A DNA stretch of 64,000 bases from Acd1 sp049973945. GTDB taxonomy: Archaea; Thermoproteota; Thermoprotei_A; Sulfolobales; Sulfolobaceae. A program made the translations under genes and the position numbers. Below are positions 41,277 through 50,760 of the stretch, one piece after another (the stretch's first letter is position 1; each line of letters starts with the position of its first letter). The stretch lies in assembly GCA_049973945.1 (NCBI GenBank), contig JBMFJH010000003.1, positions 49,517 to 113,516 of the forward strand. The letters are read 5' to 3'. The notes below the pieces were generated by a model that was not told the origin of the DNA, did not search any database, and saw nothing but the letters and a program-made list of their open reading frames with translations.

Positions 41277-42461
41277 GTGAGGTATTACCTAGGACAGCTA
41301 CTGGCCAACTCGGCCTACACGATAATTACGCTCTATTACTCCCTGAAATACTACGAACAGACCGGTTCCACGTTCGACCTTAGCTTAATGATCACTTACT
41401 ATAGCGTCATGAACGCGTTGGGGTCGTACTTCTGGGGGTGGGTCGTAGACAACACAAGGGTCAGGAAACCGCTCTTCGTAATATACGTCGTCTCGGGCGT
41501 CCCCCTTTCCTTCGCCCTGTCCACTGGGCTTTACCCTTACTTCTATGGCCTCGTGGGCTTCGCCTCAGCGTTGGGAGGCCCGCTCTACTCGACGTTCATG
41601 TTGGAGAGGTTCGATGTGGAGAATTTACCGAAACAGAACGCGCTCCTTTCGATTGCGAGCTTGGGCGGTAACGTGATCGGGAGCGTAATAGTCGTTCACT
41701 CGCCGTTGAGGGCGGAGCTCATCGTTACCCTCTTCTTAGCGGCGACCTTGACTAACGCAACTTTAATCCCTAGCTACTCTGGCGAAGTCAGGGCAGACAA
41801 GGCCGAGAGGGTGCAGGACTTCCGGGACGCTCTAATTCCAATATTGATCTTCTTTGCCTTTAATTCCTCTACCGAGGTCTTCTATATACTCTATATCCCT
41901 CTATTGAAGGAGAAGGGGATACCCACAGACTACTATTTCATGAGCTACACCGGGCTGTATTTATTGGAAATAGCGATGTTCTACATCGCCCCTAAGATAG
42001 TCAGAGGACTTGAGGGGTTCACGGCGGGTTTGTCGATCCTTGGGAGATCATTAGTCCTTTATTGGATCCTGTCTGACTTGCCGGTCAACGAGTTTTCAGT
42101 TCTGGTCCTCTTCTTGAGCTTCGGTTCGTTATGGTCGATCTTCAGTACTTCCTACTTCTCGCTGGTACTGAGCAACCTCAAGAAGAACAGAGGGCAGGTC
42201 GTCGGCCTCATAAACGCGTTCGGGGACATAGGGTCTAGCCTGGGATCGTTCGTCCCTTCGATTTTAAGCGGTTTCCCGTTGGAGGCCAGCTATCAAGTCT
42301 CCTTCGTAGGTTTCGTGATAAGCGGGGCCCTGTGGGTCACTTACGTAAGAGCCCTAAAGACTCCCTCCTCTTTAAGGCCTCTTGGTAGAGCCTCTTCTCA
42401 GCCTCGGTTGAAGGCACGTATTCCGGCATTTCTGATGGCCTCCCACTCTCATCGATCTTGA
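41277..42461 (+). CDS. MFS-type transporter
   Basis: The protein has 394 residues with 12 hydrophobic segments in two halves. The loop YFWGWVVDNTRVRKPLF after the second helix fits the MFS A-motif pattern (G...D...RR/K). The substrate is unknown. The last 40 residues (after YVRALKTPSSL) are hydrophilic, unlike the rest, and lie entirely within the convergent thioesterase gene, so the original gene may have ended nearer 42365. GTG start. Confidence 0.78.
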   Translation: MRYYLGQLLANSAYTIITLYYSLKYYEQTGSTFDLSLMITYYSVMNALGSYFWGWVVDNTRVRKPLFVIYVVSGVPLSFALSTGLYPYFYGLVGFASALGGPLYSTFMLERFDVENLPKQNALLSIASLGGNVIGSVIVVHSPLRAELIVTLFLAATLTNATLIPSYSGEVRADKAERVQDFRDALIPILIFFAFNSSTEVFYILYIPLLKEKGIPTDYYFMSYTGLYLLEIAMFYIAPKIVRGLEGFTAGLSILGRSLVLYWILSDLPVNEFSVLVLFLSFGSLWSIFSTSYFSLVLSNLKKNRGQVVGLINAFGDIGSSLGSFVPSILSGFPLEASYQVSFVGFVISGALWVTYVRALKTPSSLRPLGRASSQPRLKARIPAFLMASHSHRS

Positions 42462-43293
42462 CGTAGGAGAAGACGGCAGTAGCGACGTGTTCCCTGACTC
42501 CAGACCTTGGGTCTTCCTTCACGACTTTAAGGAGGACGTCGTCGCTCTTCTTCCCCACGTATATTAGCCCTGCGTAAACCGTCACTATGTCCCCAACCTT
42601 AATCGGGGAGTAGAAGCTGAACCCGTTGACTCCGACAGTGACAACGGTCGGGCCCGTCTTGGAGCCCTTGTAGCCCAGGTAGTTGAGGGACACAGTCCCG
42701 CCCAAGTCGTCCATGATCTTCAACAGCTTCCCTGCACTCATTATTCTCCCGTCGTAGGAGAGCTCGGGGCTCACGTAGAAGGTTGAGGAGAGCCTGTACC
42801 TGAGCCCCTCAGTCGGGTCGGATACGTCGTACCTCCTGTCCTTCCTGTCCGCTATCCTCCCGAGCCTCCTCTCCCTCCTCGCCTTGGCTGAGAAGTACCT
42901 CTCCTCTTCGTCTCCTCCGCTCGGCTTCAGTTCCGAGGTGATCACGGTCGGCCTAAGGAACTCGTCCACGTGGACGTAAGCTCCCGTAGCTTCGACGACC
43001 ACCTCACCGTTCCTCACGGCCCTCATGGTAACTTCCATTGAGGAGTGAGCAACGTAGTCCACTTCGGCTTCCAAAACTATGACGTCGCCTAGGTTGACGG
43101 GCTTCCTGAAGGACACGTCGTCGAGGAAGGCGAGTAGCGCAGTGCCCCTGGAGAACCTCGAGGCAGATAAGAATCCAACGTCGGTGAGGAACTCCAGCAT
43201 GTCGCCGCCGTGAAGCCTCCCCATGAAGTTAGTCTGCTCGTAGTGGACGATCTTGACAGTACTTACTAGGGTGTCAGAGATTCTGAAGGACAA
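42337..43293 (-). CDS. Double-hotdog acyl-CoA thioesterase
   Basis: The protein has 318 residues and two hotdog domains: the first with NFMGRLHGGDMLEFLTDVG and FRKPVNLGDVIVLEAEV, the second with IMSAGKLLKIMDDLGG and SFYSPIKVGDIVTVYA. This is the BACH/YciA-like layout of acyl-CoA hydrolases. Substrate chain length is unknown. It follows the NurA/HerA operon on the same strand, with its start overlapping the end of the small unknown gene by 20 nt. Confidence 0.83.
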   Translation of the reverse strand: MSFRISDTLVSTVKIVHYEQTNFMGRLHGGDMLEFLTDVGFLSASRFSRGTALLAFLDDVSFRKPVNLGDVIVLEAEVDYVAHSSMEVTMRAVRNGEVVVEATGAYVHVDEFLRPTVITSELKPSGGDEEERYFSAKARRERRLGRIADRKDRRYDVSDPTEGLRYRLSSTFYVSPELSYDGRIMSAGKLLKIMDDLGGTVSLNYLGYKGSKTGPTVVTVGVNGFSFYSPIKVGDIVTVYAGLIYVGKKSDDVLLKVVKEDPRSGVREHVATAVFSYVKIDESGRPSEMPEYVPSTEAEKRLYQEALKRRESLGLLRK

Positions 43294-43687
43294 CGCCGTT
43301 CACTTCCTCTACGAGCTTGTAATACTCCTTGTGCCTCTTCGCGTACTCCATGAGGGAGTCCAAGAGCTCTCTCAGAATCCTTTTGTAGTCCTGCCTAGCC
43401 TGCTTTAACACGTCCTCTGGAACCTTGTCCGGCTCCACCCTGATCTCCTTTGAGGAAAGGTATGGAAGGTACTCGTCCTCCGAGAGCAGGATAACGGAAA
43501 AGCCCTTGTGATCTACGTAATACTCCTGCTTCCCCCTTTTCCCAATCTGTATGCCGAAGTCCGTCGAGGGGGGCATTAAGCTGGAAACCGCTAGGAGGAA
43601 TTCCCTCACCGCCTCGGGCTTCCCTTGCCTTATCTTCGTCAAAGAGATCCTCAGCTTCTCGACGGCGTCAGCTCCTTGATAGGTCAT
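43274..43687 (-). CDS. Small unknown protein following the HerA-like ATPase gene
   Basis: The protein has 137 residues. A beta-rich middle part (FGIQIGKRGKQEYYVDHKGFSVILLSE) is flanked by helical ends, the last being charged and coiled-coil-like (QDYKRILRELLDSLMEYAKRHKEYYKLVEEV). No family is recognised. The start overlaps the HerA stop by 20 nt, so it is the third member of the nurA-herA operon and may be a subunit or adaptor. Confidence 0.65.
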   Translation of the reverse strand: MTYQGADAVEKLRISLTKIRQGKPEAVREFLLAVSSLMPPSTDFGIQIGKRGKQEYYVDHKGFSVILLSEDEYLPYLSSKEIRVEPDKVPEDVLKQARQDYKRILRELLDSLMEYAKRHKEYYKLVEEVNGVVLQNL

Positions 43688-45485
43688 AGTGTCCTACTGG
43701 TGGCGGTATCGGCACCCTAATCTTTATCTTTGACTCCCTGAGCCAGGGCGAGATGTAGTAGGCAACACCGTTAGCCTCCCTGGAGAGGGTCATGGCCTCG
43801 GCCTTGGAAAGCCCGAACGACTCTGCCACCTCTGCCTTAATCCTGAACAGGAACTTGTTGTTCGCTAGCTGTACAATGATGTCGCTCAGGTCGTTGGGGT
43901 TGTGAGTGGCGAAAACGAACCCCAGCCTCCTCCTTCTCCCCAACCTCATCATCAACGCTATCTTCCCCGCTACCCTCCTGACGTAGTTCGTGTCCTCCTC
44001 AGAGCCCTTAGCCGAGGGGAAGAACTTGTGGGCCTCGTCTATGATTATGAGGGCCCTGCTGTCGAGCGAGCCAGCCTTGAGTTGTTTCTCCCTGAACTCG
44101 AAGATCTTGTCCAGAACGTAGTAAATCATGATCTTCTGGGCGAAGTCGTCCAGGTTGGAGTTGTAGAAGTCGAAGATCGTTAACCTCAAGTCGGAGTCAA
44201 GGACGTCTTTCACCCTGACCCTGTCGGAACCGACGTTGAAGAGCCCTGTGTTTTCGAGTAGGTAGAGGCCCCTGATGATGTTCTCCTTAGTGCTTTTGTG
44301 GATCTTCAGCTGTTCGCTCACGTCCCCCTCGAGGATCTCGACTAAGTCCTCGAAGTCCCTAACCTCGTCCTTGTATTTCCTGATGAGGATCTTTAGGAAG
44401 TGGGACGCCTGCTCGCTGAAGTAGGGGTTCAGCTTGTGCAACAGCCCCTTAACTGCGCTGAACTTGAAGTAGAAGGGCAATATCCTGGCCTCCGCAGTCC
44501 ACTCCGAGTTGGAGACCCTTATCGAATTTCCAGTGACGCTGACGTAGAGCTTGAGCCCCTTCTTCTCTAAGTATTCCAAGATAGGCCTGACGTAGTTGTT
44601 GTAGTAAGCCGCCGTGATGGAGGCGACGTCCTTGTTGCCGTTGGCGTAGTACTTCAACCACGTCCTAGTCACGGGGAAAACGATGTCCGCCTTCAGCCCG
44701 TTGACCTTCCCCACGAGCTTCGTGAACGCCTTGAAGCTCTCCCTCGCGATCGGGCTGGAGAAGTCCGGTGGAAGGAATATGTGGTAGTAATCTCCGGTGG
44801 TGTCTAGGACGTAGATCCTCGACTTCTCGTCGAGCAGGTAAGCCGTCGCTATGAGGTTCTTTATGAACGAGGTCTTCCCAGTGCCGGTCGTTCCCACGAT
44901 GAGCGTGTGGTAGTTCATGTCCTCGAAAGAGGCTGAAACCCTGACCTCCTGGGAGGAGTCCAGGTAGCCCAGCCTGAGCAGGCCCCTGTTGAGATCTAAG
45001 GCCTTCTCTATTACCTCTCCTCTAGGAATGATCACTGGGCTCTGGGGCTCCACCACTATGTCCGCCGCCTCTACCGGGCCGCCGTTAAACACGTCGTATT
45101 TCGTGAGCATCTCGCACTTGATTAGGACGTTCGTCATCAGCCCTCCTGGCTCGTCCTCATAGGTCTCGGCCGTGTTCACGAGGGAAGTGTCGGAGTAAAG
45201 GACGGAAGCGGCGTCTGCCCTCTCGTAGCCTACAGCCCTTAAAAGGACGAAGTACAGCGTCTTTATGTCTACGACGCCCAAAAGCGTGCCGACCCTCCCG
45301 AGGGACTTGTGCTTGTAATAAACGTCCGGAGGAACGAGGACATTCACGGTCATCTCGTCCGATGTGACCTTGGAAGGGAGGCCCCTCACGACCTTACCTA
45401 TTACCTCCCCTAAGGTTACTGCTAAAGCCCTCGCCCGTTCCACGTTGTCCTTTATCGAGGAGTACAAGTCCTCGGATGAGGTCAA
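43668..45485 (-). CDS. herA: HerA-like hexameric DNA translocase ATPase
   Basis: The protein has 605 residues. A N-terminal HAS-barrel-like domain (VGTLLGVVDIKTLYFVLLRA) is followed by a FtsK/HerA core: Walker A VGTTGTGKT (197-205), a long helical insertion, Walker B ALIIIDEAHKF, and the arginine-bearing sensor region RLGRRRRLGFVFATHNP. HerA works with NurA to process DNA ends in archaea, usually next to mre11 and rad50. Here neither is adjacent, so it may be a paralogous system. Its start overlaps the nurA stop by 4 nt. Confidence 0.8.
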   Translation of the reverse strand: MTSSEDLYSSIKDNVERARALAVTLGEVIGKVVRGLPSKVTSDEMTVNVLVPPDVYYKHKSLGRVGTLLGVVDIKTLYFVLLRAVGYERADAASVLYSDTSLVNTAETYEDEPGGLMTNVLIKCEMLTKYDVFNGGPVEAADIVVEPQSPVIIPRGEVIEKALDLNRGLLRLGYLDSSQEVRVSASFEDMNYHTLIVGTTGTGKTSFIKNLIATAYLLDEKSRIYVLDTTGDYYHIFLPPDFSSPIARESFKAFTKLVGKVNGLKADIVFPVTRTWLKYYANGNKDVASITAAYYNNYVRPILEYLEKKGLKLYVSVTGNSIRVSNSEWTAEARILPFYFKFSAVKGLLHKLNPYFSEQASHFLKILIRKYKDEVRDFEDLVEILEGDVSEQLKIHKSTKENIIRGLYLLENTGLFNVGSDRVRVKDVLDSDLRLTIFDFYNSNLDDFAQKIMIYYVLDKIFEFREKQLKAGSLDSRALIIIDEAHKFFPSAKGSEEDTNYVRRVAGKIALMMRLGRRRRLGFVFATHNPNDLSDIIVQLANNKFLFRIKAEVAESFGLSKAEAMTLSREANGVAYYISPWLRESKIKIRVPIPPPVGHYDLSRS

Positions 45486-46567
45486 CTCGTCATCACCGCC
45501 ATGTTTCCGGCGTAGCTGACCCCGACCCCGTGCGACTCCAAGTAAGCTTTGAGGGCCTTCACAAGGCCTCCTCTGACCTCCCTGGCTACCTTGTCCGCAT
45601 AGGAAATGGGATACGGAACGCCCTGCGAGGACAGGGGGAGGGACGCGACCTCGTCGAGCACGGAGGATCTCGCGCTCAGCGTCTCCACTCTTATGATGGA
45701 AAACTTCCTCACGTAAGGGTGCAGGGGCAGGGCTAGATAATACGAGTGAACCCTATAGCCGTGGGGCTCGTAAATTATCGGGCCGACCGCAATCGGCTTG
45801 TAGGGAGGCACGGTCACTTTCTTCACTAAAAAGCTAACCAGGGCCTCGTCGCTCAGGAAGGCCGTGCTCTCGAGGTCGAACTTCTCCCTAACCTCCCTAG
45901 AGTAAGGCCTCAAGGACTCGACCAATAACTTAGACCTGTCTATCCTCTTCACTACGCCCACAGCGTCCTTGGGGAGCCTGGAGTACCTCCTTCTACTTAG
46001 CTCCCTCCTAACGTCGTTCGGCAACGAGGAGAAACTGGGGAGCAAAGGCCCGTCGAGCAAGGGCCTCCCGTCGACTGCAGAGAGCGCCTCGGTCTCCAGG
46101 TTGGCCCTGAGCTCCGTCTCCACCCTCGATACCCCGAAGGTGGCGTCGAAGGGCACACCTGTGATTGACCTCAGCATCACCGAATCCAAAGACGCGGCGA
46201 GGATCTCGCTCTTGGACTTAGTCGACGGGGCTAAGGCGATGAAAGGAGCGCTTAAGTTCAGCCCCTTAACCCCTGTGAGCTTTGGGTACACGCCCTTTAT
46301 GGGTTCTGCCTTTCCAGTAACCGCGACGCTAGCTACGCTGATTATGCCCCCGGCCGAGACAAGGCTCTTACTGCTCCCGTCAACAGCGACGAAGTCAGCC
46401 CTCTTCGGCGAAGGGTAGAACACCATGTCTTCGGGCTTCACTCCCAGGACGGGAAAGGGTTCGTAATAGGAAGCCTCTTCCTCAGCCTCGACGAAAGGGC
46501 CAGACTCGCCAATGAAAAGGGAGACAAGCTTGACTATGATAGAGAGAGAATCGTGAAATTTGTCCAT
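45482..46567 (-). CDS. nurA: NurA-domain nuclease
   Basis: The protein has 361 residues. The NurA signature is visible: FVAVDGSSKSL (Asp63) at the N-terminal end, an acidic region VETELRANLETEALSAVDGRPLL with LDGPLLPS (Asp172), and the late YPISYADKVAREV. NurA is a 5'-3' exonuclease and ssDNA endonuclease with an RNase-H-like fold that is activated by HerA. The first gene of the operon, it has ATG 46567 about 31 nt after a TATATTTAAAAT element. It is longer than most NurA proteins I recall only slightly. Confidence 0.78.
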   Translation of the reverse strand: MDKFHDSLSIIVKLVSLFIGESGPFVEAEEEASYYEPFPVLGVKPEDMVFYPSPKRADFVAVDGSSKSLVSAGGIISVASVAVTGKAEPIKGVYPKLTGVKGLNLSAPFIALAPSTKSKSEILAASLDSVMLRSITGVPFDATFGVSRVETELRANLETEALSAVDGRPLLDGPLLPSFSSLPNDVRRELSRRRYSRLPKDAVGVVKRIDRSKLLVESLRPYSREVREKFDLESTAFLSDEALVSFLVKKVTVPPYKPIAVGPIIYEPHGYRVHSYYLALPLHPYVRKFSIIRVETLSARSSVLDEVASLPLSSQGVPYPISYADKVAREVRGGLVKALKAYLESHGVGVSYAGNMAVMTS

Positions 46568-46592
46568 TCTTGATACTTGTGTACGAATTGGC

Positions 46593-46604
46593 TATATTTA
46601 AAAT
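46593..46604 (-). promoter_or_regulatory. TATA box of the nurA-herA operon
   Basis: The plus-strand sequence TATATTTAAAAT (ATTTTAAATATA on the minus strand) is centred about 31 nt upstream of the nurA ATG, which fits a leaderless transcript. Confidence 0.55.
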
Positions 46605-46635
46605 CTAACGTATTACCGAAACTATTTTCAATTTA

Positions 46636-47955
46636 TCACTCGGCCTTCATCAGTTGCCTTATGGCGACTATCAGCGGATCCCAGACTCTCGATATGGCGG
46701 GCAAGTAGCCCATCTCGACGAAGAACGCCTCCTCTACTGTCATCCCCTTCTGGATCATAGCCGCTACCGCGTCTATCCTGCCCAACACCTCTTCCCCGCC
46801 TATGATTTGGCCACCCAACAGCCTGCCCGTTGCCTCGTCCATGACGAGTCTGATGAAGATGTCCTTAGCCCCTGGGTAATACCTCGCTCTGGTCTTGCTT
46901 TCTATTGTCGCGGCGAACGGCTTGAACCCGTGCTCCCTCGCTTCTCTCTCGGTGAGCCCAGTCTTTGCGACGAAGTAGTCGTTGAACTTCGTTATCACGG
47001 TGCCGACGACGCCGGGGAACCTCATTTCGTGACCACCTATATTGGAGCCCGCGACGAAGCCCATTTTGTTAGCTACAGGAGCGAATGGTTGCCAGTCCGG
47101 TTTTCCAGTTATGACGTTGAAGGACTGGGCCACGTCCCCTGCAGCGTATACTTCCCTGAAGTTCGTCCTCATGTGGTGGTCGGTCTCTATAGCCCCAGTT
47201 GGGCCCAGCTTTATGTAGTCCTTGAAGAGGTCCACGTTTGGCCTGATCCCGACGGCGACTATGGTGCCGTCCACCTCGTACTTTCCCTTATCAGTAACTA
47301 CGATTCTCCCTCCCTCTTCAGCTCTCTCGAAGGCCTCGTTTGGCCTGAACTCAACGCTCTGTGAAACCTTAGTTGCTAGTATCTTGCCCATGTCCTCGTC
47401 GAGGTATTTGTTGAGGGGGTACGGCTCCCTGTGAATCAGGATCACTTTCTTACCCCTGGCGGCGAGGGCCTCGGCCATCTCTAAGCCAGTGATCCCAGCC
47501 CCAACTACGGCGATCCTGTTGAGCGACCACAGCTTCTCCCTTAGCTCCTTGGCCTCGGCGGGGTGATGGACGTAGAACACCCTGTCGCCCTTCGCCGTAT
47601 CTAGAATTTTGGGCGAGGCCCCAGTGGCTATCACGAGGTAGTCATACTCCGCGACGTACTTTTGGCCCTTCCCTTCTGCCCTCACCACCCTCGACTTCAG
47701 GTCTACCTCCGTTACCCTCGTCTCGGTAACTACGTTGATCCTCCTCTTAGTCCTGAAGAACTCGGGCGTGTACGTCATGAAGAGGTTCTCGTCGTCGAAG
47801 AGCCCCTCGACGTAATACGGGATCCCGCACGGGGCGTGGCTGACCATCTTCGTCGACTCGAAGACAGTTATTTCCGCACTCTCGTCCAGCCTCCTCACCC
47901 TGGAGGACGCGCTCATCCCAGCTGCTCCGCCGCCGATTACGACGACCCTTTTCAT
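46636..47955 (-). CDS. CoA-disulfide reductase / NADH oxidase family flavoprotein
   Basis: The protein has 439 residues. FAD loop VVVIGGGAAGMSASSRVRR opens it; the single redox cysteine is Cys43 in HAPCGIPYYVEG. The NAD(P)H loop is RIAVVGAGITGLEMAEALA, and YAAGDVAQ lies in the second FAD site. In Sulfolobales-type organisms such enzymes reduce CoA disulfide or reduce sulfur/O2 with NAD(P)H. It is divergent from the small gene at 48016. Confidence 0.88.
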   Translation of the reverse strand: MKRVVVIGGGAAGMSASSRVRRLDESAEITVFESTKMVSHAPCGIPYYVEGLFDDENLFMTYTPEFFRTKRRINVVTETRVTEVDLKSRVVRAEGKGQKYVAEYDYLVIATGASPKILDTAKGDRVFYVHHPAEAKELREKLWSLNRIAVVGAGITGLEMAEALAARGKKVILIHREPYPLNKYLDEDMGKILATKVSQSVEFRPNEAFERAEEGGRIVVTDKGKYEVDGTIVAVGIRPNVDLFKDYIKLGPTGAIETDHHMRTNFREVYAAGDVAQSFNVITGKPDWQPFAPVANKMGFVAGSNIGGHEMRFPGVVGTVITKFNDYFVAKTGLTEREAREHGFKPFAATIESKTRARYYPGAKDIFIRLVMDEATGRLLGGQIIGGEEVLGRIDAVAAMIQKGMTVEEAFFVEMGYLPAISRVWDPLIVAIRQLMKAE

Positions 47956-48015
47956 ACTCCTCCTGTATATGCGGGAAGGTTAAGCAATATAATCGTTATA
48001 TCACGACTATTTCTA

Positions 48016-48447
48016 ATGGAGGCCTACAAGAAGCTGATAGAGGTCACGAACAAGGTAAAGGGCATGAGCGAGGCCGGGTTGAGCTATAACGAAACAGAGG
48101 CGCTTAAGTTCCTCAAACAGGAGGCGGACTCCCTCGGCAAGTTGGCGGAAGAGGTGAACACTTCGCTGTCCTCAAACGACACGAAGGGCGCTTTGATCTC
48201 CTTAGTAAAGTTCGTGGCCAGGGTTAACCTCCTGGGTAACCTGCTGTTGCAACCGGCGGTTATATCGTCCCTCGGGAACCAAACGATTAGACAGTCGTTG
48301 GCGTCTTTAATCGAGAGTTGCATCTCCTTTGCCCTCGAGTCTTACCTCGAAGTGGCGAAGAAGAAAGGGGATCTCGGCCTGAAGTCTATCAACTTGAGCC
48401 TCTCAGCAAACCCGATCGCAATGAGCCTGAGCCTGGGGGCTGAGTGA
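48016..48447 (+). CDS. Helical protein of unknown function
   Basis: The protein has 143 residues, nearly all helical, with a long amphipathic segment (AYKKLIEVTNKVKGMSEAG, and later SLVKFVARVNLLGNLLLQ). No family is recognised. ATG 48016 is preceded by a TATA-like CAATATAATC centred about 26 nt upstream, which decides this start over the longer open frame. It lies 1 nt before the phosphosugar isomerase gene and is probably co-transcribed with it. Confidence 0.65.
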   Translation: MEAYKKLIEVTNKVKGMSEAGLSYNETEALKFLKQEADSLGKLAEEVNTSLSSNDTKGALISLVKFVARVNLLGNLLLQPAVISSLGNQTIRQSLASLIESCISFALESYLEVAKKKGDLGLKSINLSLSANPIAMSLSLGAE

Positions 48448-48448
48448 G

Positions 48449-49357
48449 TTGAGCATAGTTTACGAAATGTGGCCCGAGTTCTACGAGAGGGCCTTAAGCT
48501 TAGACATGCCCGACGTGAAGGCCGAGAAGCTCGTTTACCTTGGCATTGGGGGTAGCGGGATTCCAGGAAGGTTGCTCGAAATGATGGACTTACCGTTCGA
48601 GTACAGGCTGTTCAGGGGCTACAAGGCCTGGGCAGATAGCAAGACTCTGGCCCTGAGCGTGTCGTACAGCGGCACAACTACTGAGACGTTGGTAGCAACA
48701 AAGAAAGTGCACGAAATGGGAGCTAAGGTCGTAGTGATAACTTCGGGAGGGGACTTGCTGAAATGGGCCCAGGAGAAGGGCGTACCGTACGTTAGGATTC
48801 CTTCGGGCCTGCAGACCAGGTTCTCTTTCCCGTACGTGTTCCTTCCAATCGTTAAGATCCTCAAGGTTCTCGGAGCCAACTACAACCCAATGGAGTTGGT
48901 CGAGGCTACGCACGAGTACCTTCAAGAGGCCAAAAGCAAGGGCAAGGAGTTGGCAGAGAAGATCAAGGGAAGAACCCCAGTGTTTTACGCGTCTAAGTAC
49001 TTGCCTATAGCCGAGAGGTTCAAGCAGGAGGTGAACGAGAACGCGAAGTACCCCGCCTTTTACGGCGAAATCCCAGAAGTGAACCACAACGAGATCGAGC
49101 TCTACTCGAGGTGGAAGGACTACTTGCCCATAGTGATCAAGTCCGACGATCCGATTGACGACACCACGATAAAGGTGCTGAACGCCGAAGTGCTCACTCC
49201 TCCTTCTAGCAGTTTACTAAAGGTAATAGCGTACTTCTTCCTGTTGGCGGGATTCGCCAGCGTTTATCTGGGCGAAAGTTTGGGAGTAAAGGCCGACGTT
49301 TTGTATAACATCCCTAAAGTCAGGGAGTTGACGAGGAAGGTGTTGCTAGGTGAGTGA
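48449..49357 (+). CDS. Bifunctional phosphoglucose/phosphomannose isomerase
   Basis: The protein has 302 residues, the short crenarchaeal PGI/PMI type. It shows VYLGIGGSGIPGRLLE, VSYSGTTTETLVA and EIPEVNHNEIEL, which hold the sugar-phosphate and catalytic residues. It interconverts fructose 6-phosphate with glucose 6-phosphate and mannose 6-phosphate. The start is TTG, and its stop overlaps cysS. Confidence 0.9.
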   Translation: MSIVYEMWPEFYERALSLDMPDVKAEKLVYLGIGGSGIPGRLLEMMDLPFEYRLFRGYKAWADSKTLALSVSYSGTTTETLVATKKVHEMGAKVVVITSGGDLLKWAQEKGVPYVRIPSGLQTRFSFPYVFLPIVKILKVLGANYNPMELVEATHEYLQEAKSKGKELAEKIKGRTPVFYASKYLPIAERFKQEVNENAKYPAFYGEIPEVNHNEIELYSRWKDYLPIVIKSDDPIDDTTIKVLNAEVLTPPSSSLLKVIAYFFLLAGFASVYLGESLGVKADVLYNIPKVRELTRKVLLGE

Positions 49358-50759
49358 GATCAAGCTGTTCAACACCTTCGGGAGGAAGCTTGAGCCGTTC
49401 CAGCCCCTCAGCCCTCACACAGTGAAGATGTACGTTTGTGGCCCAACCGTCTACGATTACGTCCACATAGGCCACGGGAGGACTTTCGTCGCCTTCGACG
49501 CTATAGTGAGGTACTTGAGGCTGAGGGGTTACAACGTCATAAGGGTTCAGAACATAACCGACATAGACGACAAGATAATCAACAGGGCCAAGGAGACCGG
49601 GAAGGACTGGAGGGAAATAGTCGACTTCTACACGAAAGATTACCTGGAGGGGGTCTCGGCCCTCAAGGTCAAGATAGACGCCCACCCTAAGGTCACCGAG
49701 CACATCCAGGAAATAATCCAGTTCATCCAGGGGCTAATAGACAAGGGCCACGCCTACGTCGCCCCGAGTGGGAGCGTGTACTTCGACGTTGACTCCTTCC
49801 CCAACTACGGCCTGCTTTCCAACACGAAGAAGGAGCAGTGGAACCAGGGAGAGGAGTTCGTGAAGGAGAAGAAGAACCCGTACGACTTCGCCCTATGGAA
49901 GGCGTGGAAGCCGGGAGAGCCCTACTGGGAGTCGCCCTGGGGTAAGGGGAGGCCAGGCTGGCACATTGAGTGCTCCACCATGTCCACCAGGTTCTTGGGG
50001 GAGAGGTTCGACATCCACGGGGGCGGGATAGACCTTGTATTCCCCCACCACGAGAACGAGATAGCTCAGAGCGAGGCCTACTTCGGGCACAAATGGGTCA
50101 ACTACTGGCTACACGTGGCCTACCTCACAATAAAGAAGGAGAAGATGAGTAAGTCCCTCAAGAACATCATTCCCCTCAAAGACGCCCTCAAGACCTGGGG
50201 CCCCAACGTGCTCAGGTACTGGTACTTATCCGCCCACTACAGGTCTGAGCTGGACTACTCCGACGAGGCTTTGGAGAGCGCTAAGAGGGGGTTACAGAGG
50301 CTGAAGGACGCCGTGGCCGTCCTGAGGGGGATCGTCTCCCAAGGGCCTAAGCACAGGTCGAGCGACGAGGCAATAAAGGCGCAGAGGGAGGCTGTAGAAC
50401 TTATCGAGGAGTTCCACAGGGCAATGAGCCTGGACTTCAATACTGCTGAGGCCCTCAATGTTGCCCACAGGATGGCCGACCTCGTCTTCACTAAGGTACA
50501 GCACCAGGAGGACTTCACTTCAGCCGTTATCCTCCTGGACGGCTTCAGGGCTTTCAACGAGGTCTTCAGGGTCATGGACGAGGAGTTCGAGGCGAGCATG
50601 GAGAGGCTAGCGAAAGTCCTCGACGCCGTCCTAGAGGTGAGGAACCAGCTAAGGGCGAAGAAGATGTACGACCTGAGCGATCAGATAAGGGCGATCCTGG
50701 AGGGCGCGGGCGTCAAGGTACTCGACTCTAAGGACAGATCGACGTGGCGGTTAGAGTGA
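49350..50759 (+). CDS. cysS: Cysteinyl-tRNA synthetase
   Basis: The protein has 469 residues. The class I signatures are HIGHGRT and KMSKSLKN. Zinc-site residues are in KMYVCGPTVYD (Cys29), GWHIECSTMS and FPHHENEIAQSEA. It charges tRNA-Cys directly, so the organism does not rely on the SepRS route. The GTG start overlaps the upstream isomerase gene by 8 nt. Confidence 0.96.
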   Translation: MSEIKLFNTFGRKLEPFQPLSPHTVKMYVCGPTVYDYVHIGHGRTFVAFDAIVRYLRLRGYNVIRVQNITDIDDKIINRAKETGKDWREIVDFYTKDYLEGVSALKVKIDAHPKVTEHIQEIIQFIQGLIDKGHAYVAPSGSVYFDVDSFPNYGLLSNTKKEQWNQGEEFVKEKKNPYDFALWKAWKPGEPYWESPWGKGRPGWHIECSTMSTRFLGERFDIHGGGIDLVFPHHENEIAQSEAYFGHKWVNYWLHVAYLTIKKEKMSKSLKNIIPLKDALKTWGPNVLRYWYLSAHYRSELDYSDEALESAKRGLQRLKDAVAVLRGIVSQGPKHRSSDEAIKAQREAVELIEEFHRAMSLDFNTAEALNVAHRMADLVFTKVQHQEDFTSAVILLDGFRAFNEVFRVMDEEFEASMERLAKVLDAVLEVRNQLRAKKMYDLSDQIRAILEGAGVKVLDSKDRSTWRLE

Positions 50760-50760
50760 G

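Noticed and set aside
47662..48015. Long upstream extension of the small helical protein
   Set aside because: It is antisense to the flavoprotein gene, and a TATA box is correctly placed for the ATG at 48016.
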